DNA of 64,000 bases from JBBRGK01 sp036741355 (GCA_036741355.1 DAINSK010000020.1:1-64000), one strand, 5' to 3'. Positions 7,867-16,608 are shown, counted from the stretch's first letter. Notes: generated by a model from the letters alone, not told the origin. A program made the numbers and translations.

Positions 7867-8349
7867 ATGCGGTTCACGGCTCGCGCCTTCCTCGAACTCG
7901 TCGCGGAGACAGCCTCTGCCGAACTTTCCCGCATGGACCCTGAGGTAAGGACCACAGCGTCGCTGCTTCAAGTCTACTTTGGGAACCCCTCACAGCATTA
8001 CGAGGTATGGCTCCGCTCCCGAGTTGGAAGACTTGAGCTGGGCTTGCACTTCGAAGGCCCTCTCGACGAAAACCAACGGCGGATGGCCTGTTTGGCTGAA
8101 GCTATGCCCCAAATTGTCGCGGAGTTGGGACCATACGTTGACCTCGAACAATGGACGGAGAGATGGACTCGTCTCCACGAAACCCACCCTCTGCCGCTCC
8201 TACACGAAGGCGAAGCCGAGAAGCTTGGCAAACGCCTCGCGCGGTACGTCCAGGTGCTGGAGCCAATTGTCGGTCCCTTGGGACCCATGCCAACCGGAAT
8301 CGCCGTGAGAGTGGCCCGCTCCACACGGCATCGAATGCCAGGTCGCTGA
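7867..8349 (+). CDS. Hypothetical protein, 160 residues
   Basis: A soluble mixed alpha/beta protein that I cannot assign. Features are a central YEVWLRSRVGRLELGLHFEG segment and a charged helical C-terminal half (EAEKLGKRLARYVQVLEP). No signal peptide or metal motif is seen. TACTCT ends 6 bases before the ATG, so a leaderless message is possible. It starts 3 bp after the AbiU2-like fragment, hinting that both belonged to one inserted unit. Confidence 0.5.
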   Translation: MRFTARAFLELVAETASAELSRMDPEVRTTASLLQVYFGNPSQHYEVWLRSRVGRLELGLHFEGPLDENQRRMACLAEAMPQIVAELGPYVDLEQWTERWTRLHETHPLPLLHEGEAEKLGKRLARYVQVLEPIVGPLGPMPTGIAVRVARSTRHRMPGR

Positions 8350-8613
8350 ATTAGTACGAGACGACCAGCGTGACCAAGTGTCTCACTCTCCCGTAGCGGA
8401 GTTCCCGCGTCATAGAAGACGGGTTTTGCGGCGGAACGGCTACGGTGCGGCCGGTAAAATGGCCCGGGGTGTCTGACGCGGAACGCGTGCACTCCCCGCG
8501 CTCCGCGACTTGCCCTGTGGTCTCATCAGCGAGGAACAGATTGACCACGCCGCGGCGCCCCCTGACGAATCACTTGGTCTGCTACAGTTGCGTGGCTCAG
8601 TAGGAGGAACGTC
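8350..8613. other. Intergenic region
   Basis: About 260 bp with no supported gene. The right end holds the ribosome binding site AGGAGGA for the tyrosinase gene. Confidence 0.4.
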
Positions 8614-9348
8614 GTGGCTGCCAATGTGCGGAAGAACCAGAAAGACCTTAACCCGCAAGAATGGCAGACGTTTATTGACGCGATTAACCAGACCCACGGT
8701 GTCAGCGCCGCACCCCTCGCCTACCGCAGCTTTGTGCAAGTCCACGAAACGGCGATGAGCGCGGCGGGAATGGCCTGGAGCGTGCATACGATGCCGGGCA
8801 TGGGCGTCGGGCGCAACTTTCTGGCCTGGCACCGCCAGTATCTGGTCCAGTTTGAGAAGCGGCTGCAGGTGGTGCATCCGACGATTACGCTGCCCTACTG
8901 GGACTGGATTGTGCAGCCCACCATCCCACAACCGCTCAGCGACCCGGCCTTACTGACTAGCTGGTCGGTGACGCGCGACTGGCACCCTGAGTTCATGCCC
9001 CATGCGGCGGATTTGGCGCCGGTGCTGGCCAAGAGTAGCTTTCGGCCGTTCCAGACGGCGCTGGAGCGCCTGCACGGGTCGGTGCATATCGCTGTCGGTG
9101 GTCCGAGCTCAGACCCGCAGCAGATGGGCACAATGGCGACCGCTCACTCGCCGGCCGACCCGGTCTTCTGGCTGCATCATGCCAACATTGACCGGCTCTG
9201 GGCGCAGTGGGAGGCGGCGCATGCGAACGCGGCACCACCCAACGCCGGCGAAGTCCTCCAACCGACCCAGTGGCAAGGGGTGCCGCTCTTCGGAGTTCCG
9301 GTCTCCGCCGTCCTCTCGATTCCTGCGCTCAACTACTCGTACGCCTGA
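8614..9348 (+). CDS. Tyrosinase-family copper oxidase
   Basis: A 244-residue type-3 copper protein. The CuA site has His44 (VQVHETA), probably His58, and His73 in NFLAWHRQYL. The CuB site has His154 and His158 in RLHGSVHIAVGG and the histidines at 188-189 in ADPVFWLHHANIDRLWAQW. PYWDW is also conserved. The family oxidises phenols to o-quinones. There is no signal peptide or TAT motif, so it is predicted cytoplasmic, and no lid domain follows. GTG 8614 is placed by the strong AGGAGGA 7 bases upstream. No caddie protein is adjacent. Confidence 0.85.
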   Translation: MAANVRKNQKDLNPQEWQTFIDAINQTHGVSAAPLAYRSFVQVHETAMSAAGMAWSVHTMPGMGVGRNFLAWHRQYLVQFEKRLQVVHPTITLPYWDWIVQPTIPQPLSDPALLTSWSVTRDWHPEFMPHAADLAPVLAKSSFRPFQTALERLHGSVHIAVGGPSSDPQQMGTMATAHSPADPVFWLHHANIDRLWAQWEAAHANAAPPNAGEVLQPTQWQGVPLFGVPVSAVLSIPALNYSYA

Positions 9349-9522
9349 TGATCCGGCGGAGCGCGACCAGCGCCGGACGAAAGGTGCCCATCGCAACGAG
9401 TGGCTGCGTAGCATTGTTGGCATTGCCACCGGGCCCGAATGACGGCATCCACGACGTGGCGGTGAACCACGACAAGTACCCGGCTGATTCCTATGCCGGC
9501 AGGACGAAAGAGGTCTAACGCT

Positions 9523-10393
9523 ATGCCAATTGCGTCCGCCAACGGTCTGGAGATCTGTTACGAGACCTTTGGCAATCCGACCGCCCCGCCGCTGCTGCTG
9601 GTCATGGGTTTGGGCGCGCAGATGATCGCCTGGGATGAGGAGTTTTGCCGCACCCTCGCCGATCGCGGGTTCCATGTGATCCGCTTCGATAACCGCGACT
9701 GCGGCCTCTCCTCGAAGATCGAAGGTGGGCCTATCCCGAATCCCGCTGCTGCCATGGGCGGCGACACGTCGTCGGCCGCTTACCGCTTGTCCGATATGGC
9801 CCGCGATGCCGTTGGCCTGCTGGACGCGTTGGGCATCGATAAGGCACACATTATTGGGGCGTCAATGGGTGGGATGATCGTGCAGACTATCGCCATCAAC
9901 CACCCGGAACGGGTGCTGTCCATGGCTTCGATCATGTCGACGACCGGCGGTCCGGACGTCGGGCGAGCGACTCCCGAGGCGATGGCGGCTCTACTCGCGC
10001 CTCGGCCCACGACCCGCGAAGAAGCCATTGAGGCGGCGATGAGGGCCGCGCCATCAATGGGCCAGTCCGGGATTCCCATTTGATGAGGCCAAGGCCCGCG
10101 CCTTTGTAGCCGCGAGCTACGATCGCAGCAACTATCCTATCGGCATGGCGCGTCAGTTGGTCGCGATCATGGCGTCGGGCGACCGGACCGAGGCGCTGAA
10201 ATCGGTCAAAGTGCCGACCGTCGTCATCCACGGCGAGGTCGATGTGCTGGTCACGCCGAGCGGCGGCCATGCCACGGCCGCGGCGGTCCCCCGCGCAAAG
10301 CTGGTCACGATCCCGGGCATGGGTCATGGGCTGCCGCCGGGCGCCTGGCCGGTGGTGATCGACGCCATTGTCGAAAATACACAGCGCGCCTGA
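9523..10393 (+). pseudogene. Alpha/beta hydrolase, frameshifted
   Basis: Two frames together give one normal hydrolase. The first frame (9523 to about 10063) holds LLVMGLGAQMIAWDEEFCR, the HG-equivalent region and the nucleophile elbow GASMGGM. The second frame (about 10064-10393) holds PTVVIHGEVDVLVTPSGG and the catalytic histidine GMGHGLPPGAW. The shift falls in ATGGGCCAGTCC near 10060-10066; dropping one C would give the family-like MGSPGFPFDEAKAR. It is either a real one-base insertion or a sequencing error. All catalytic residues are otherwise present. Confidence 0.75.
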
Positions 10394-10549
10394 CGCCGGC
10401 TTCGTCGTGCCGCTGTCAAGTTGACCGGTGCGGGCCAAAGCCCTAGCATCGGTCTCGCTGCTCACCGCGAGTCAGCGACTCCCCAACAGTGTGGAAACGG
10501 TGACGAGCGGCGCAGCGCGCTGCGAGATCATGCCATTGGAGGCGGATTG

Positions 10550-10960
10550 ATGCCATATGACAAGCCCATTCCCGAACCCAGCCCGCACACCAAGCCCTTT
10601 TGGGACGGCGCCAAAGCCGGCAAGCTGATGCTACCGCGTTGCACGAGCTGCAACCGCGTGCACTGGTATCCGCGGCTCATTTGCCCGTACTGCCACGCCC
10701 GCGAAATCGAGTGGATCGAAGGCAGCGGCGAGGGCCGAATCCATACGTTTGCAGTGCAGCACCGCGCGACCGGCGGTTGGTCAGCCGAGACGCCGTTTGT
10801 CACGGCCTACATCGACTTGAACGAGGGCGACCGCATGGCAACCGTGTTACGCGGCGTGGACCCGACCAAGCCAGAAGCGATCAAGATCGGCGCGAAGGTG
10901 CGGGTAGAATTCGAGCCTGCCAGCGAGGATGTGCACATCCCGTTCTGGCGGGTGGTATAG
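10550..10960 (+). CDS. Zn-ribbon OB-fold protein (DUF35)
   Basis: A 136-residue DUF35 protein. The N-terminal rubredoxin-like ribbon has CTSCNRVHWYPRLICPYCHA at about residues 28-47, followed by an OB-fold ending at FWRVV. These proteins act as partner subunits of thiolases or acyl-CoA-handling enzymes. The thiolase gene follows after 14 bp with a strong GGAGGAG, so the two form an operon. ATG 10550 follows GGAGGCGGATTG. Confidence 0.85.
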   Translation: MPYDKPIPEPSPHTKPFWDGAKAGKLMLPRCTSCNRVHWYPRLICPYCHAREIEWIEGSGEGRIHTFAVQHRATGGWSAETPFVTAYIDLNEGDRMATVLRGVDPTKPEAIKIGAKVRVEFEPASEDVHIPFWRVV

Positions 10961-10974
10961 GGAGGAGACGCACA

Positions 10975-12183
10975 ATGCCAGGAGCACTGTCAAAGGCCGC
11001 GGCGATCGTCGGAGCCGCGGAAGCGAACGAAATCGGCTACCCCGAAACCCCGAAGACCTCCCTGCAGTTGCACATAGAGGCGATCAAGAACGTCAGCGAC
11101 CAGACCCGCATTCCGATCTCGCGCATCGACGGCATCTTCTCGGCGAACTGGTCCTCTGAGCTCGCCGAACACCTCGGTTTACATCCAAAGTACATCGACA
11201 CGACGTCCGTGGGCGGCTGCTCGTTCGAGATGCACGTTCACCACGCGCTTGCCGCGATTCACGCCGGCATCATCGACGTGGCGCTCGTCAGCCACGGCCA
11301 AGCAGGCTGGTCGGCCCGAGCGAACCGCGGCCGCGGCACTGGTGGGGGACGTGGCGGCGGCGACCCGTGGGCGCCGGGAACAGAGTTCACCATGGCCTAT
11401 GGCTTTTCCGGAGCCCCCTCGAACTACGCGCACGCCATGACGCGCCACAACTACCGCTACGGCACAACGCCCGAAGATTTCGCGCACATCGCGGTGGTCA
11501 CGCGGCAGTGGGCGATGCTGAACCCGCGCGCTGTGATGTTTTCCAAAGAGACGAACCCGGGTGGCGGCCCGATCACGGTGGAGGACGTGCAGAACGCTCG
11601 CCTGATCTCCTGGCCGCTCACCCTGCTCCACTGCTGCCTGGTGACGGATTACGGCGGCGCGATCCTCATCACGAACCCGGAGATCGCGCGCAGCGTCAAA
11701 ACCAAACCGGTTTGGATCGCGGGCGCGGGCGAGAGCATGAGCCACTCGAACATGCTCGAGATGGAGGATTTCACCGCGACGTCGGCGGCCGCATCTTCGG
11801 CAACGGCCTACAAAATGGCCGGCATGGGCCCCGAAGACATGGAAATGGCCATGATCTACGACTCCTTCACGATAACGGACGGGATCACGGCTGAGATGCT
11901 GGGGCTCGCTCCACGCGGCGAAGGCTTCCGCTTGTGGAAAGACGGCCACGCGGCGCCAGGGGGCCGTTTGCCGATCAACACGAACGGCGGCGGGCTCTCC
12001 TTCAACCATTCCGGCATGTACGGCCAGCAGCTCATTGTGGAGGCGTACCGGCAGCTCACGGGCACGGCTGAAGACGGCGTCAACGGCCTGCCGGGCAAGC
12101 AGACGAAGGCGCGCTCGTGCGTGGTCAACGGCACCGGCGGCAGCCTCTCGACCACCGGAACACTGGTACTCGTCGCGGACTAA
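10975..12183 (+). CDS. Thiolase family protein (acetyl-CoA acetyltransferase-like)
   Basis: A 402-residue thiolase-fold protein of the SCP-x-like group that pairs with DUF35 proteins. It begins with KAAAIVGAAEANEIGYPE; a glycine-rich insertion GRGTGGGRGGGDPW lies near residue 125, and the C-terminal half has INTNGGGLSFNHSGMYG and VVNGTGGSLSTTGTLVL. The usual nucleophilic cysteine position reads VGGCSFEMHVHHALAAI, so a cysteine is present. It probably acts on a CoA ester in lipid or side-chain breakdown; the substrate is unknown. Confidence 0.85.
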   Translation: MPGALSKAAAIVGAAEANEIGYPETPKTSLQLHIEAIKNVSDQTRIPISRIDGIFSANWSSELAEHLGLHPKYIDTTSVGGCSFEMHVHHALAAIHAGIIDVALVSHGQAGWSARANRGRGTGGGRGGGDPWAPGTEFTMAYGFSGAPSNYAHAMTRHNYRYGTTPEDFAHIAVVTRQWAMLNPRAVMFSKETNPGGGPITVEDVQNARLISWPLTLLHCCLVTDYGGAILITNPEIARSVKTKPVWIAGAGESMSHSNMLEMEDFTATSAAASSATAYKMAGMGPEDMEMAMIYDSFTITDGITAEMLGLAPRGEGFRLWKDGHAAPGGRLPINTNGGGLSFNHSGMYGQQLIVEAYRQLTGTAEDGVNGLPGKQTKARSCVVNGTGGSLSTTGTLVLVAD

Positions 12184-12276
12184 CTTCGGGCCGGCCGCGG
12201 CTGGTCGTTTAGGAGCCTATCCGCTTGGTGGCTGGTTTACGAGTATTTCGAGTGTGTGCGATGATGGTGCCGAGGT

Positions 12277-12732
12277 ATGGCGATGACACGAACAGTCCAG
12301 GCGCACGCCATCATATCCGCCGACCTCCCCGAGCGGCCGCAACTCAGTCAGATCGCACGCCTGCTGGATGACGCGGAGGACGCGGGCAGCGTCCTGGTTG
12401 TCCACGGCGAAGCGCGGGAGGCCCTGCCGCGGGCGGCAGCGGTCGCGCTCCGCGCGATCGTCGAGAGTCTGGCCGATGGGACGGCCATCGCGCTTGTACC
12501 GCTGGACCGGCAGTTACGAACCCAGGAGGCGGCCGACCTGCTCGGCGTCTCACGGCCCCACTTGGTGCGCCTGCTCGAGCAGGGTGAAATCTCGTTCACC
12601 TGGACGGGCAGACAGCGGCGTGTTCGGTTGCAAGGCCTGCTCGCCTACAAAGCGCTCCGTGACGGCGAGCGCCGTAAGCACCTGGATGAACTCATGCGAT
12701 TGAGCGAGAAATTCGTCCTCTACGACGATTAG
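12277..12732 (+). CDS. Excisionase-type HTH antitoxin with Phd-like N-terminus
   Basis: A 151-residue protein whose C-terminal half carries an HTH_17 domain: LRTQEAADLLGVSRPHLVRL followed by LEQGEISFTWTGRQRRVRLQ. The N-terminal 80 residues are helical. It precedes a PIN-domain gene by 16 bp, so it was the antitoxin of a PIN toxin. ATG 12277 has a second in-frame ATG at 12283. The gene looks intact although its partner is broken. Confidence 0.75.
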   Translation: MAMTRTVQAHAIISADLPERPQLSQIARLLDDAEDAGSVLVVHGEAREALPRAAAVALRAIVESLADGTAIALVPLDRQLRTQEAADLLGVSRPHLVRLLEQGEISFTWTGRQRRVRLQGLLAYKALRDGERRKHLDELMRLSEKFVLYDD

Positions 12733-12748
12733 GGGGCTGCCATCGGGT

Positions 12749-13072
12749 ATGCCTCCGCCCATCGCTACTCTGGACACAAACGTTCTATTCCCCTCGCAGC
12801 TTCGGGACACGTTGCTTGACCTGTCTGACGCGGGCTTGTACCTCTGCCGCTGGAGCGCAGAAACCCTCAATGAGGTAAACCGCAACCTTGCGAAGCGTTC
12901 AGGCGTTGGCCCAGACGGTGCCAGGCGCCTCATCGCGGCGCTCCGAGCGGCGTTCCCCACCGCCATTGTCTTGAACTCGTTCGATCCGGGCTCCGCCGCC
13001 GTACTCCTGGTTCACCCGAAGGATCGCCATGTTCTCGCCGCGGCAGTCGCTCCCGTTCCACCATGTTGGTGA
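12749..13072 (+). pseudogene. PIN-domain toxin, truncated and frameshifted
   Basis: The N-terminal two thirds of a PIN domain is clear: TLDTNVLFPSQLRDTLLDLS with the first catalytic Asp, a CRWSAETLNEVNRNL segment with Glu, and HPKDRHVLAAAVA with the third acidic site. After AAAVA the frame goes wrong and ends at 13072. The expected STMLVTDNL continuation is found one frame over at about 13054-13083, then the PIN sequence stops altogether. The C-terminal part with the last aspartate context is missing, so the toxin is probably inactive. Confidence 0.7.
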
Positions 13073-13260
13073 CCGACAACCTTACCGGCGACCACTACGT
13101 CATCGACATCTTCGTCGGATGGCTGTTCGCTCTGGTAGCGTTTACCCTTGTCTGGCGCCCCGGAAGGAACGTCTCACCGGCGACTGTGCTCGGCGCCGTG
13201 CAGCCCGCGGCAGCTATAGTAAACTCAGCCCGAGTTGTCGGATCCGGAATAGAATCCTGA
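13063..13260 (+). pseudogene. PAP2-type phosphatase C-terminal remnant fused to PIN tail
   Basis: After the shared MLVTDNL of the PIN domain the frame continues as TGDHYVIDIFVGWLFALVAF, which resembles the last catalytic histidine motif and final membrane helix of PAP2/inositolphosphorylceramide-synthase-like lipid phosphatases. It is followed by about 40 residues of unassigned tail. No PAP2 N-terminus exists upstream, so this is a recombination scar. The junction lies at about 13080-13090. Confidence 0.5.
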
Positions 13261-13282
13261 ACTGGAGAAGGAGTGCGAAGGC

Positions 13283-14533
13283 ATGGTCGCCACCCTAAGC
13301 ACGCGCGATCTCATTGCCGCGGAACCCGAAGAGGTCGGCCTGTCGTCTTCGCGGCTCGGAAACCTGACGCGGCTCGTCCAGGGATACGTCGACGACGGGA
13401 AGATACCAGGCGCGATCTCGCTCGTGGCGCGGCGGGGCAAGGTCGTCCACTTTGAGACTTACGGTCAGATGGAGGTCGAAGCCGGGAAGACGATGGCCCC
13501 GGACACGATCTTCCGCATCTACTCGATGACCAAGCCGATCGCGAGCGTCGCGCTGATGACGCTTTACGAAGAGGGCCGGTTTCAACTCGACGATCCGGCA
13601 TCGAAATTCATTCCCGAGCTCAAAGGGCTAAAAGTGTTCGCCGGCGGCACCGCCGACAAGTACGAGGTGCGTGACCCCGTCCGCGAGATTATCGTGCGCG
13701 ACCTTCTCATGCACACATCGGGGCTCGTCGGCGCCGGCGAGGCCACGGTGGTCGGACAGCTTTACCAGGAGGCAGAGCTCAGGGGTTCATCCTCGTCCGG
13801 CACGCTGGCCGACATGATCGCCAAGGTTGGCCGGCTGCCGTTGCACTGCGACCCCGGCTCTCAGTGGAACTACGGCATTTCGACGGACCTGGTCGGCTAC
13901 CTTTGCGAGGTGATCAGCGGCACCCGTTTCGATCGGTTCGTGGAAGAGCGCATCTGTGCGCCGCTGGGTATGAAAGACACGGGCTTCCAGGTTCCGGAGA
14001 GCGAGGTGGGGCGTTTCGCGGCGAACTATCGCCGGGGCGACACGCCGGAGCCGAGCTACGTCCTCATCGACCGGCCGGACAGCAGCAGCCCCTACACGAA
14101 ACGGCGAACCTACTTCTCGGGCGCAGGCGGCATGGTCTCGACGGCCGCCGATTATCTACGCTTCTGCATGATGCTGCGGAACGGCGGCGAGTTGGACGGC
14201 GCCCGCATCCTGGGGCCGCGAACGCTCCAGTTCATGACGATAAACCACCTGCCGGGCGGTCGCGACCTCGCCGGATTGGGCGGACGTCTGGGCGAGACGA
14301 CGCTGGACGGTATCGGCTTCGGCCTCGGCTTCGCCGTCCTGCTCGATCCGACAGTCGCGCAGGTGCTGGGCACGCCGGGCGAGTATTACTGGGGCGGCGC
14401 TGCATCGACGGGGTTCTTCGTTTCGCCGCGCGAGGATCTGATCATGATCTTCCTCACTCAGCTCATGCCGTCGTCGAGCTATCCGATCCGGCGGGAGATC
14501 CGCGCGACGATCTATTCATCGATCATCGAGTAG
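13283..14533 (+). CDS. Serine hydrolase, class C beta-lactamase-like
   Basis: A 416-residue beta-lactamase/transpeptidase-fold protein (EstB/LpqK-like). The SxxK motif is Ser81-Met-Thr-Lys84 in IYSMTKPIASVAL, the second-motif tyrosine is Tyr197 in QWNYGIS, and YYWGGAASTGFFV supplies the third motif. No signal peptide is present, so it is more likely a cytoplasmic esterase or amidase than a secreted beta-lactamase. ATG 13283 follows GAGAAGGAG. It is monocistronic, with a dispersed repeat directly after its stop. Confidence 0.85.
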   Translation: MVATLSTRDLIAAEPEEVGLSSSRLGNLTRLVQGYVDDGKIPGAISLVARRGKVVHFETYGQMEVEAGKTMAPDTIFRIYSMTKPIASVALMTLYEEGRFQLDDPASKFIPELKGLKVFAGGTADKYEVRDPVREIIVRDLLMHTSGLVGAGEATVVGQLYQEAELRGSSSSGTLADMIAKVGRLPLHCDPGSQWNYGISTDLVGYLCEVISGTRFDRFVEERICAPLGMKDTGFQVPESEVGRFAANYRRGDTPEPSYVLIDRPDSSSPYTKRRTYFSGAGGMVSTAADYLRFCMMLRNGGELDGARILGPRTLQFMTINHLPGGRDLAGLGGRLGETTLDGIGFGLGFAVLLDPTVAQVLGTPGEYYWGGAASTGFFVSPREDLIMIFLTQLMPSSSYPIRREIRATIYSSIIE

Positions 14534-14543
14534 GGCGCATTCC

Positions 14544-14732
14544 GCCCGGCGACTAAAGTCGCGGGCTTGATTTACGAAGTCCGCCTGCGCGGACTGGGGC
14601 ATTTGAATCCCCGCCGGCAGGCTTGGTGGGCGGGTTCGGGCCGCTCTCCCGGCGGGTCCCGGGTCCGGCGCAGGCCGGTTTCGTGAAATGAGCCCGCGGT
14701 TTCAACCGCCGGGCAACCGAGCAGGCCACGCC
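14544..14732. repeat. Dispersed palindrome-rich repeat, copy 3
   Basis: Shares both ends with copies 1 and 2: it starts GCCCGGCGACTAAAGTCGC and ends GCGGTTTCAACCGCCGGGC followed by a GCAGGCCACGCC block. The middle is longer and diverged and keeps an AAGTCCGC/GCGGACT hairpin where the others have AAGCCCGC/GCGGGCT. The compensating changes in the stem suggest that structure is conserved. Confidence 0.65.
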
Positions 14733-14762
14733 AGTGGGCCTACACCTCCACCGGAGTGTCGC

Positions 14763-15575
14763 TCAGGAAAGCCCCCACTCGATCGCGTTTGCGAGCAGGC
14801 GCTCGAACGGTTCGGTTTCCCAGGGGCCGCGCAGAATCGGAGGCGTTTTGCCCTCCGGGTCAACGCTGGTGTCGACGAACGGCTGCGAAGAGCTTTCCGG
14901 CGTGTGACAGTGGCCGAGGGCGACGTAGGCGACTCCGCCTTTGCCAACCTCGTGCGTGAAACCTAAGACCCGCGTCTTGCCGTCTGCCTGCAGCGAGGTG
15001 TCATTCTCGTACACGAACCCGAAGCCGGGCGGCGACGGGTCCTTCGCTAGCTCGGTCGTCAGGATGACGTCCGTCCGCTCTGGGTGCTGAAGTTCGATCA
15101 TGTATAGCTCATCGACGACATCGAAAGATTTGGGCAGTCCCCTGGTTAGCGGATGGCTCTCGGCCGGCACGTCCACTCTGAAGCGGCGCACGGGGGGATG
15201 ATTGATGAAGAAGCCGCCCAGCATGTCGTGGTAGCTGGTTTTCACCATCGTCCGTCGCCGGCCGTCGACGCGGACTGCTCTGCCGCCGCTGCTGCCGTGC
15301 AGACCCAGCCAGCGCCCGCCCGCCTGCAGCCAATCGTTTACGAACGCCGTCTGCTGGTCGTTCGCGTAGGGGCCGGCGACGTACGTGATCAAGAGCTTGC
15401 GGTCCGGCAGCCACTTGTCGATGTCGGTGAAGTCGCCGGACACGGTTGCGGGCGCCCCCCGCTCATGCAGCATCTGCAGCAGACGCAATCGGGCGTAATC
15501 GATGTCGTGTCCGGCGAACGTTCCCGGCGGAAAGCCGCCGGCTACCACATGCGCAATTGCTCCCGATCTTGCCAT
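14763..15575 (-). CDS. ThuA-domain (trehalose-utilisation-like) protein
   Basis: A 270-residue protein of the ThuA group, a glutamine-amidotransferase-like fold. Visible segments are LLITYVAGPYANDQQ, GGRWLGLHGSSGG and HPLTRGLPKSFDVVDELYMI, then a C-terminal VAYVALGHCHTPESS and the ending LLANAIEWGLS, all typical. The cysteine nucleophile of class I amidotransferases is not conserved in ThuA proteins, and the biochemical role is not established. It is a single gene with the carboxylase-tail repeat just upstream. Confidence 0.75.
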   Translation of the reverse strand: MARSGAIAHVVAGGFPPGTFAGHDIDYARLRLLQMLHERGAPATVSGDFTDIDKWLPDRKLLITYVAGPYANDQQTAFVNDWLQAGGRWLGLHGSSGGRAVRVDGRRRTMVKTSYHDMLGGFFINHPPVRRFRVDVPAESHPLTRGLPKSFDVVDELYMIELQHPERTDVILTTELAKDPSPPGFGFVYENDTSLQADGKTRVLGFTHEVGKGGVAYVALGHCHTPESSSQPFVDTSVDPEGKTPPILRGPWETEPFERLLANAIEWGLS

Positions 15576-15641
15576 GTCTAGTCCCTTTCCAAAGGCGCTG
15601 GATGCCTCATCCTATCAGGATGGATTTTCTTCCCACACTCA

Positions 15642-15696
15642 ACCTACCACGCGTCGATCGCCGGACGCTTTTTGCCCTCGCGGGGCGGCGCCGGGC
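15642..15696. repeat. 55-bp duplicate of the acyl-CoA carboxylase 3' end
   Basis: Matches 16427-16481 with two mismatches over 55 bp. On the minus strand it still reads APPREGKKRPAIDAW and a TAG stop, the C-terminus of a carboxyltransferase. It lies on the far side of the DUF4258/YgiT pair, so the pair is bracketed by two copies of the same gene end. The match stops sharply at 15696. Confidence 0.75.
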
Positions 15697-15729
15697 AGCA
15701 CACCGTGCCGCCTGGTGACCGCTGGTCTC

Positions 15730-15978
15730 CTAAGCCGTTGCGTTAGGAAAGTGGTAAAGGGGTACCATGATCGTTTCCGGCTCGCACCGCTGCTCGATGA
15801 CTTCCTGGATTGCATCGACTGTGTCAGGCGAGAGGTATTGCTCACCGCACTGCGGGCAAACCTGGGCCGGAACGCCGGCCACGAGAGAAATCAGCTCTCC
15901 CCCAGGCTGGGTGTAGGTGATGGGTTCGGTCCTGAGCTCGGCTCCGCAAACGGAACACGAGTCACGTTCCTTTGCCAT
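15730..15978 (-). CDS. YgiT-type zinc-finger (MqsA-like) protein
   Basis: An 82-residue protein with two CxxC pairs: CSVCGAEL near the N-terminus and CPQCGEQYLSPDTVDAIQ about 25 residues later. This zinc-finger family provides antitoxins for DUF4258 or MqsR-type partners. ATG 15978 is chosen because AAGGAG lies 6-11 bases upstream; a longer frame to 16011 exists. It overlaps the end of the DUF4258 frame by 88 bp and follows it in transcription order. Confidence 0.78.
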   Translation of the reverse strand: MAKERDSCSVCGAELRTEPITYTQPGGELISLVAGVPAQVCPQCGEQYLSPDTVDAIQEVIEQRCEPETIMVPLYHFPNATA

Positions 15979-16301
15979 CTTTTTCTCCTTGTCTTCAAGT
16001 CTGGCTCCCACTCGTCGAGGTCCGGCTCGTAGACGGTGATAATGTCAACGATCTGCCGCAACGAGCAAACAAGGTGAAGGGGCCTGCCTGCGTCAGTGCT
16101 GCCGAGAATTAAACAACAGGGTCCGTAGTGGTGCTCTGGATAACCCTCGATGACTTGGCCGCCTGCAACTACAGCTTCAATGTCCCGTCGCCGGACCGCC
16201 CTGGCAATTCGTTGCTGTGCAGCATGAATGGTGTATCGGTCTCTGCCCCGAGCAAAAGCTCGGGCAATATGTGCCATTTTCTCTTGATCGTCTGCATTCA
16301 T
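15891..16301 (-). CDS. DUF4258 protein, probable toxin partner
   Basis: The DUF4258 core spans about residues 15-95: YTIHAAQQRIARAVRRRDI, then VVAGGQVIEGYPEHHYG, CCLILGST, LHLVCSL and VYEPDLDEWEPD. These proteins resemble RelE-like RNases and pair with YgiT zinc fingers. The normal domain ends near KTRRK; here the frame runs on about 30 more residues into the YgiT gene, probably because the original stop is lost. ATG 16301 fits the family start. Confidence 0.72.
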   Translation of the reverse strand: MNADDQEKMAHIARAFARGRDRYTIHAAQQRIARAVRRRDIEAVVAGGQVIEGYPEHHYGPCCLILGSTDAGRPLHLVCSLRQIVDIITVYEPDLDEWEPDLKTRRKRWQRNVTRVPFAEPSSGPNPSPTPSLGES

Positions 16302-16428
16302 GCGAAGGAAGCCGTATGCCGGCAGTCCTTAGCCGACGCAGAAGAAATTGTACTACGCGCGAACGGTGCCGCCTCGCTGCTGTGCAACCCATTAGCATTC
16401 CGGGATCGCGGCTGGGTCACCGCCGCAC

Positions 16429-16608
16429 CTACCAGGCGTCGATGGCCGGACGCTTTTTGCCCTCGCGGGGCGGCGCCGGGCGGATCGAGCGCAGGAGGCT
16501 CGCAACCCAGCGGCGGGAGTCGGCGGGGTCGATGGCGTCGTCGATGCCGAAGTGGGTGGCGTTGTTCTGCGCCTGGGAGCGCAGGTAGGCGTCGGCCACC
16601 ATCTTCTC
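16429..16608 (-). pseudogene. C-terminal 59 codons of the acyl-CoA carboxylase beyond an in-frame amber codon
   Basis: Directly after the TAG at 16609-16611 the same frame stays open to TAG 16429-16431. It encodes KMVADAYLRSQAQNNATHFG and IDDAIDPADSRRWVASLLRS, ending in PAPPREGKKRPAIDAW, the normal carboxyltransferase C-terminus. One base change (for example TAC to TAG) explains the interruption. Confidence 0.75.

Noticed and set aside
10600..10974. Extended N-terminus of the thiolase frame
   Set aside because: It overlaps the DUF35 gene; the true start ATG 10975 has GGAGGAG.
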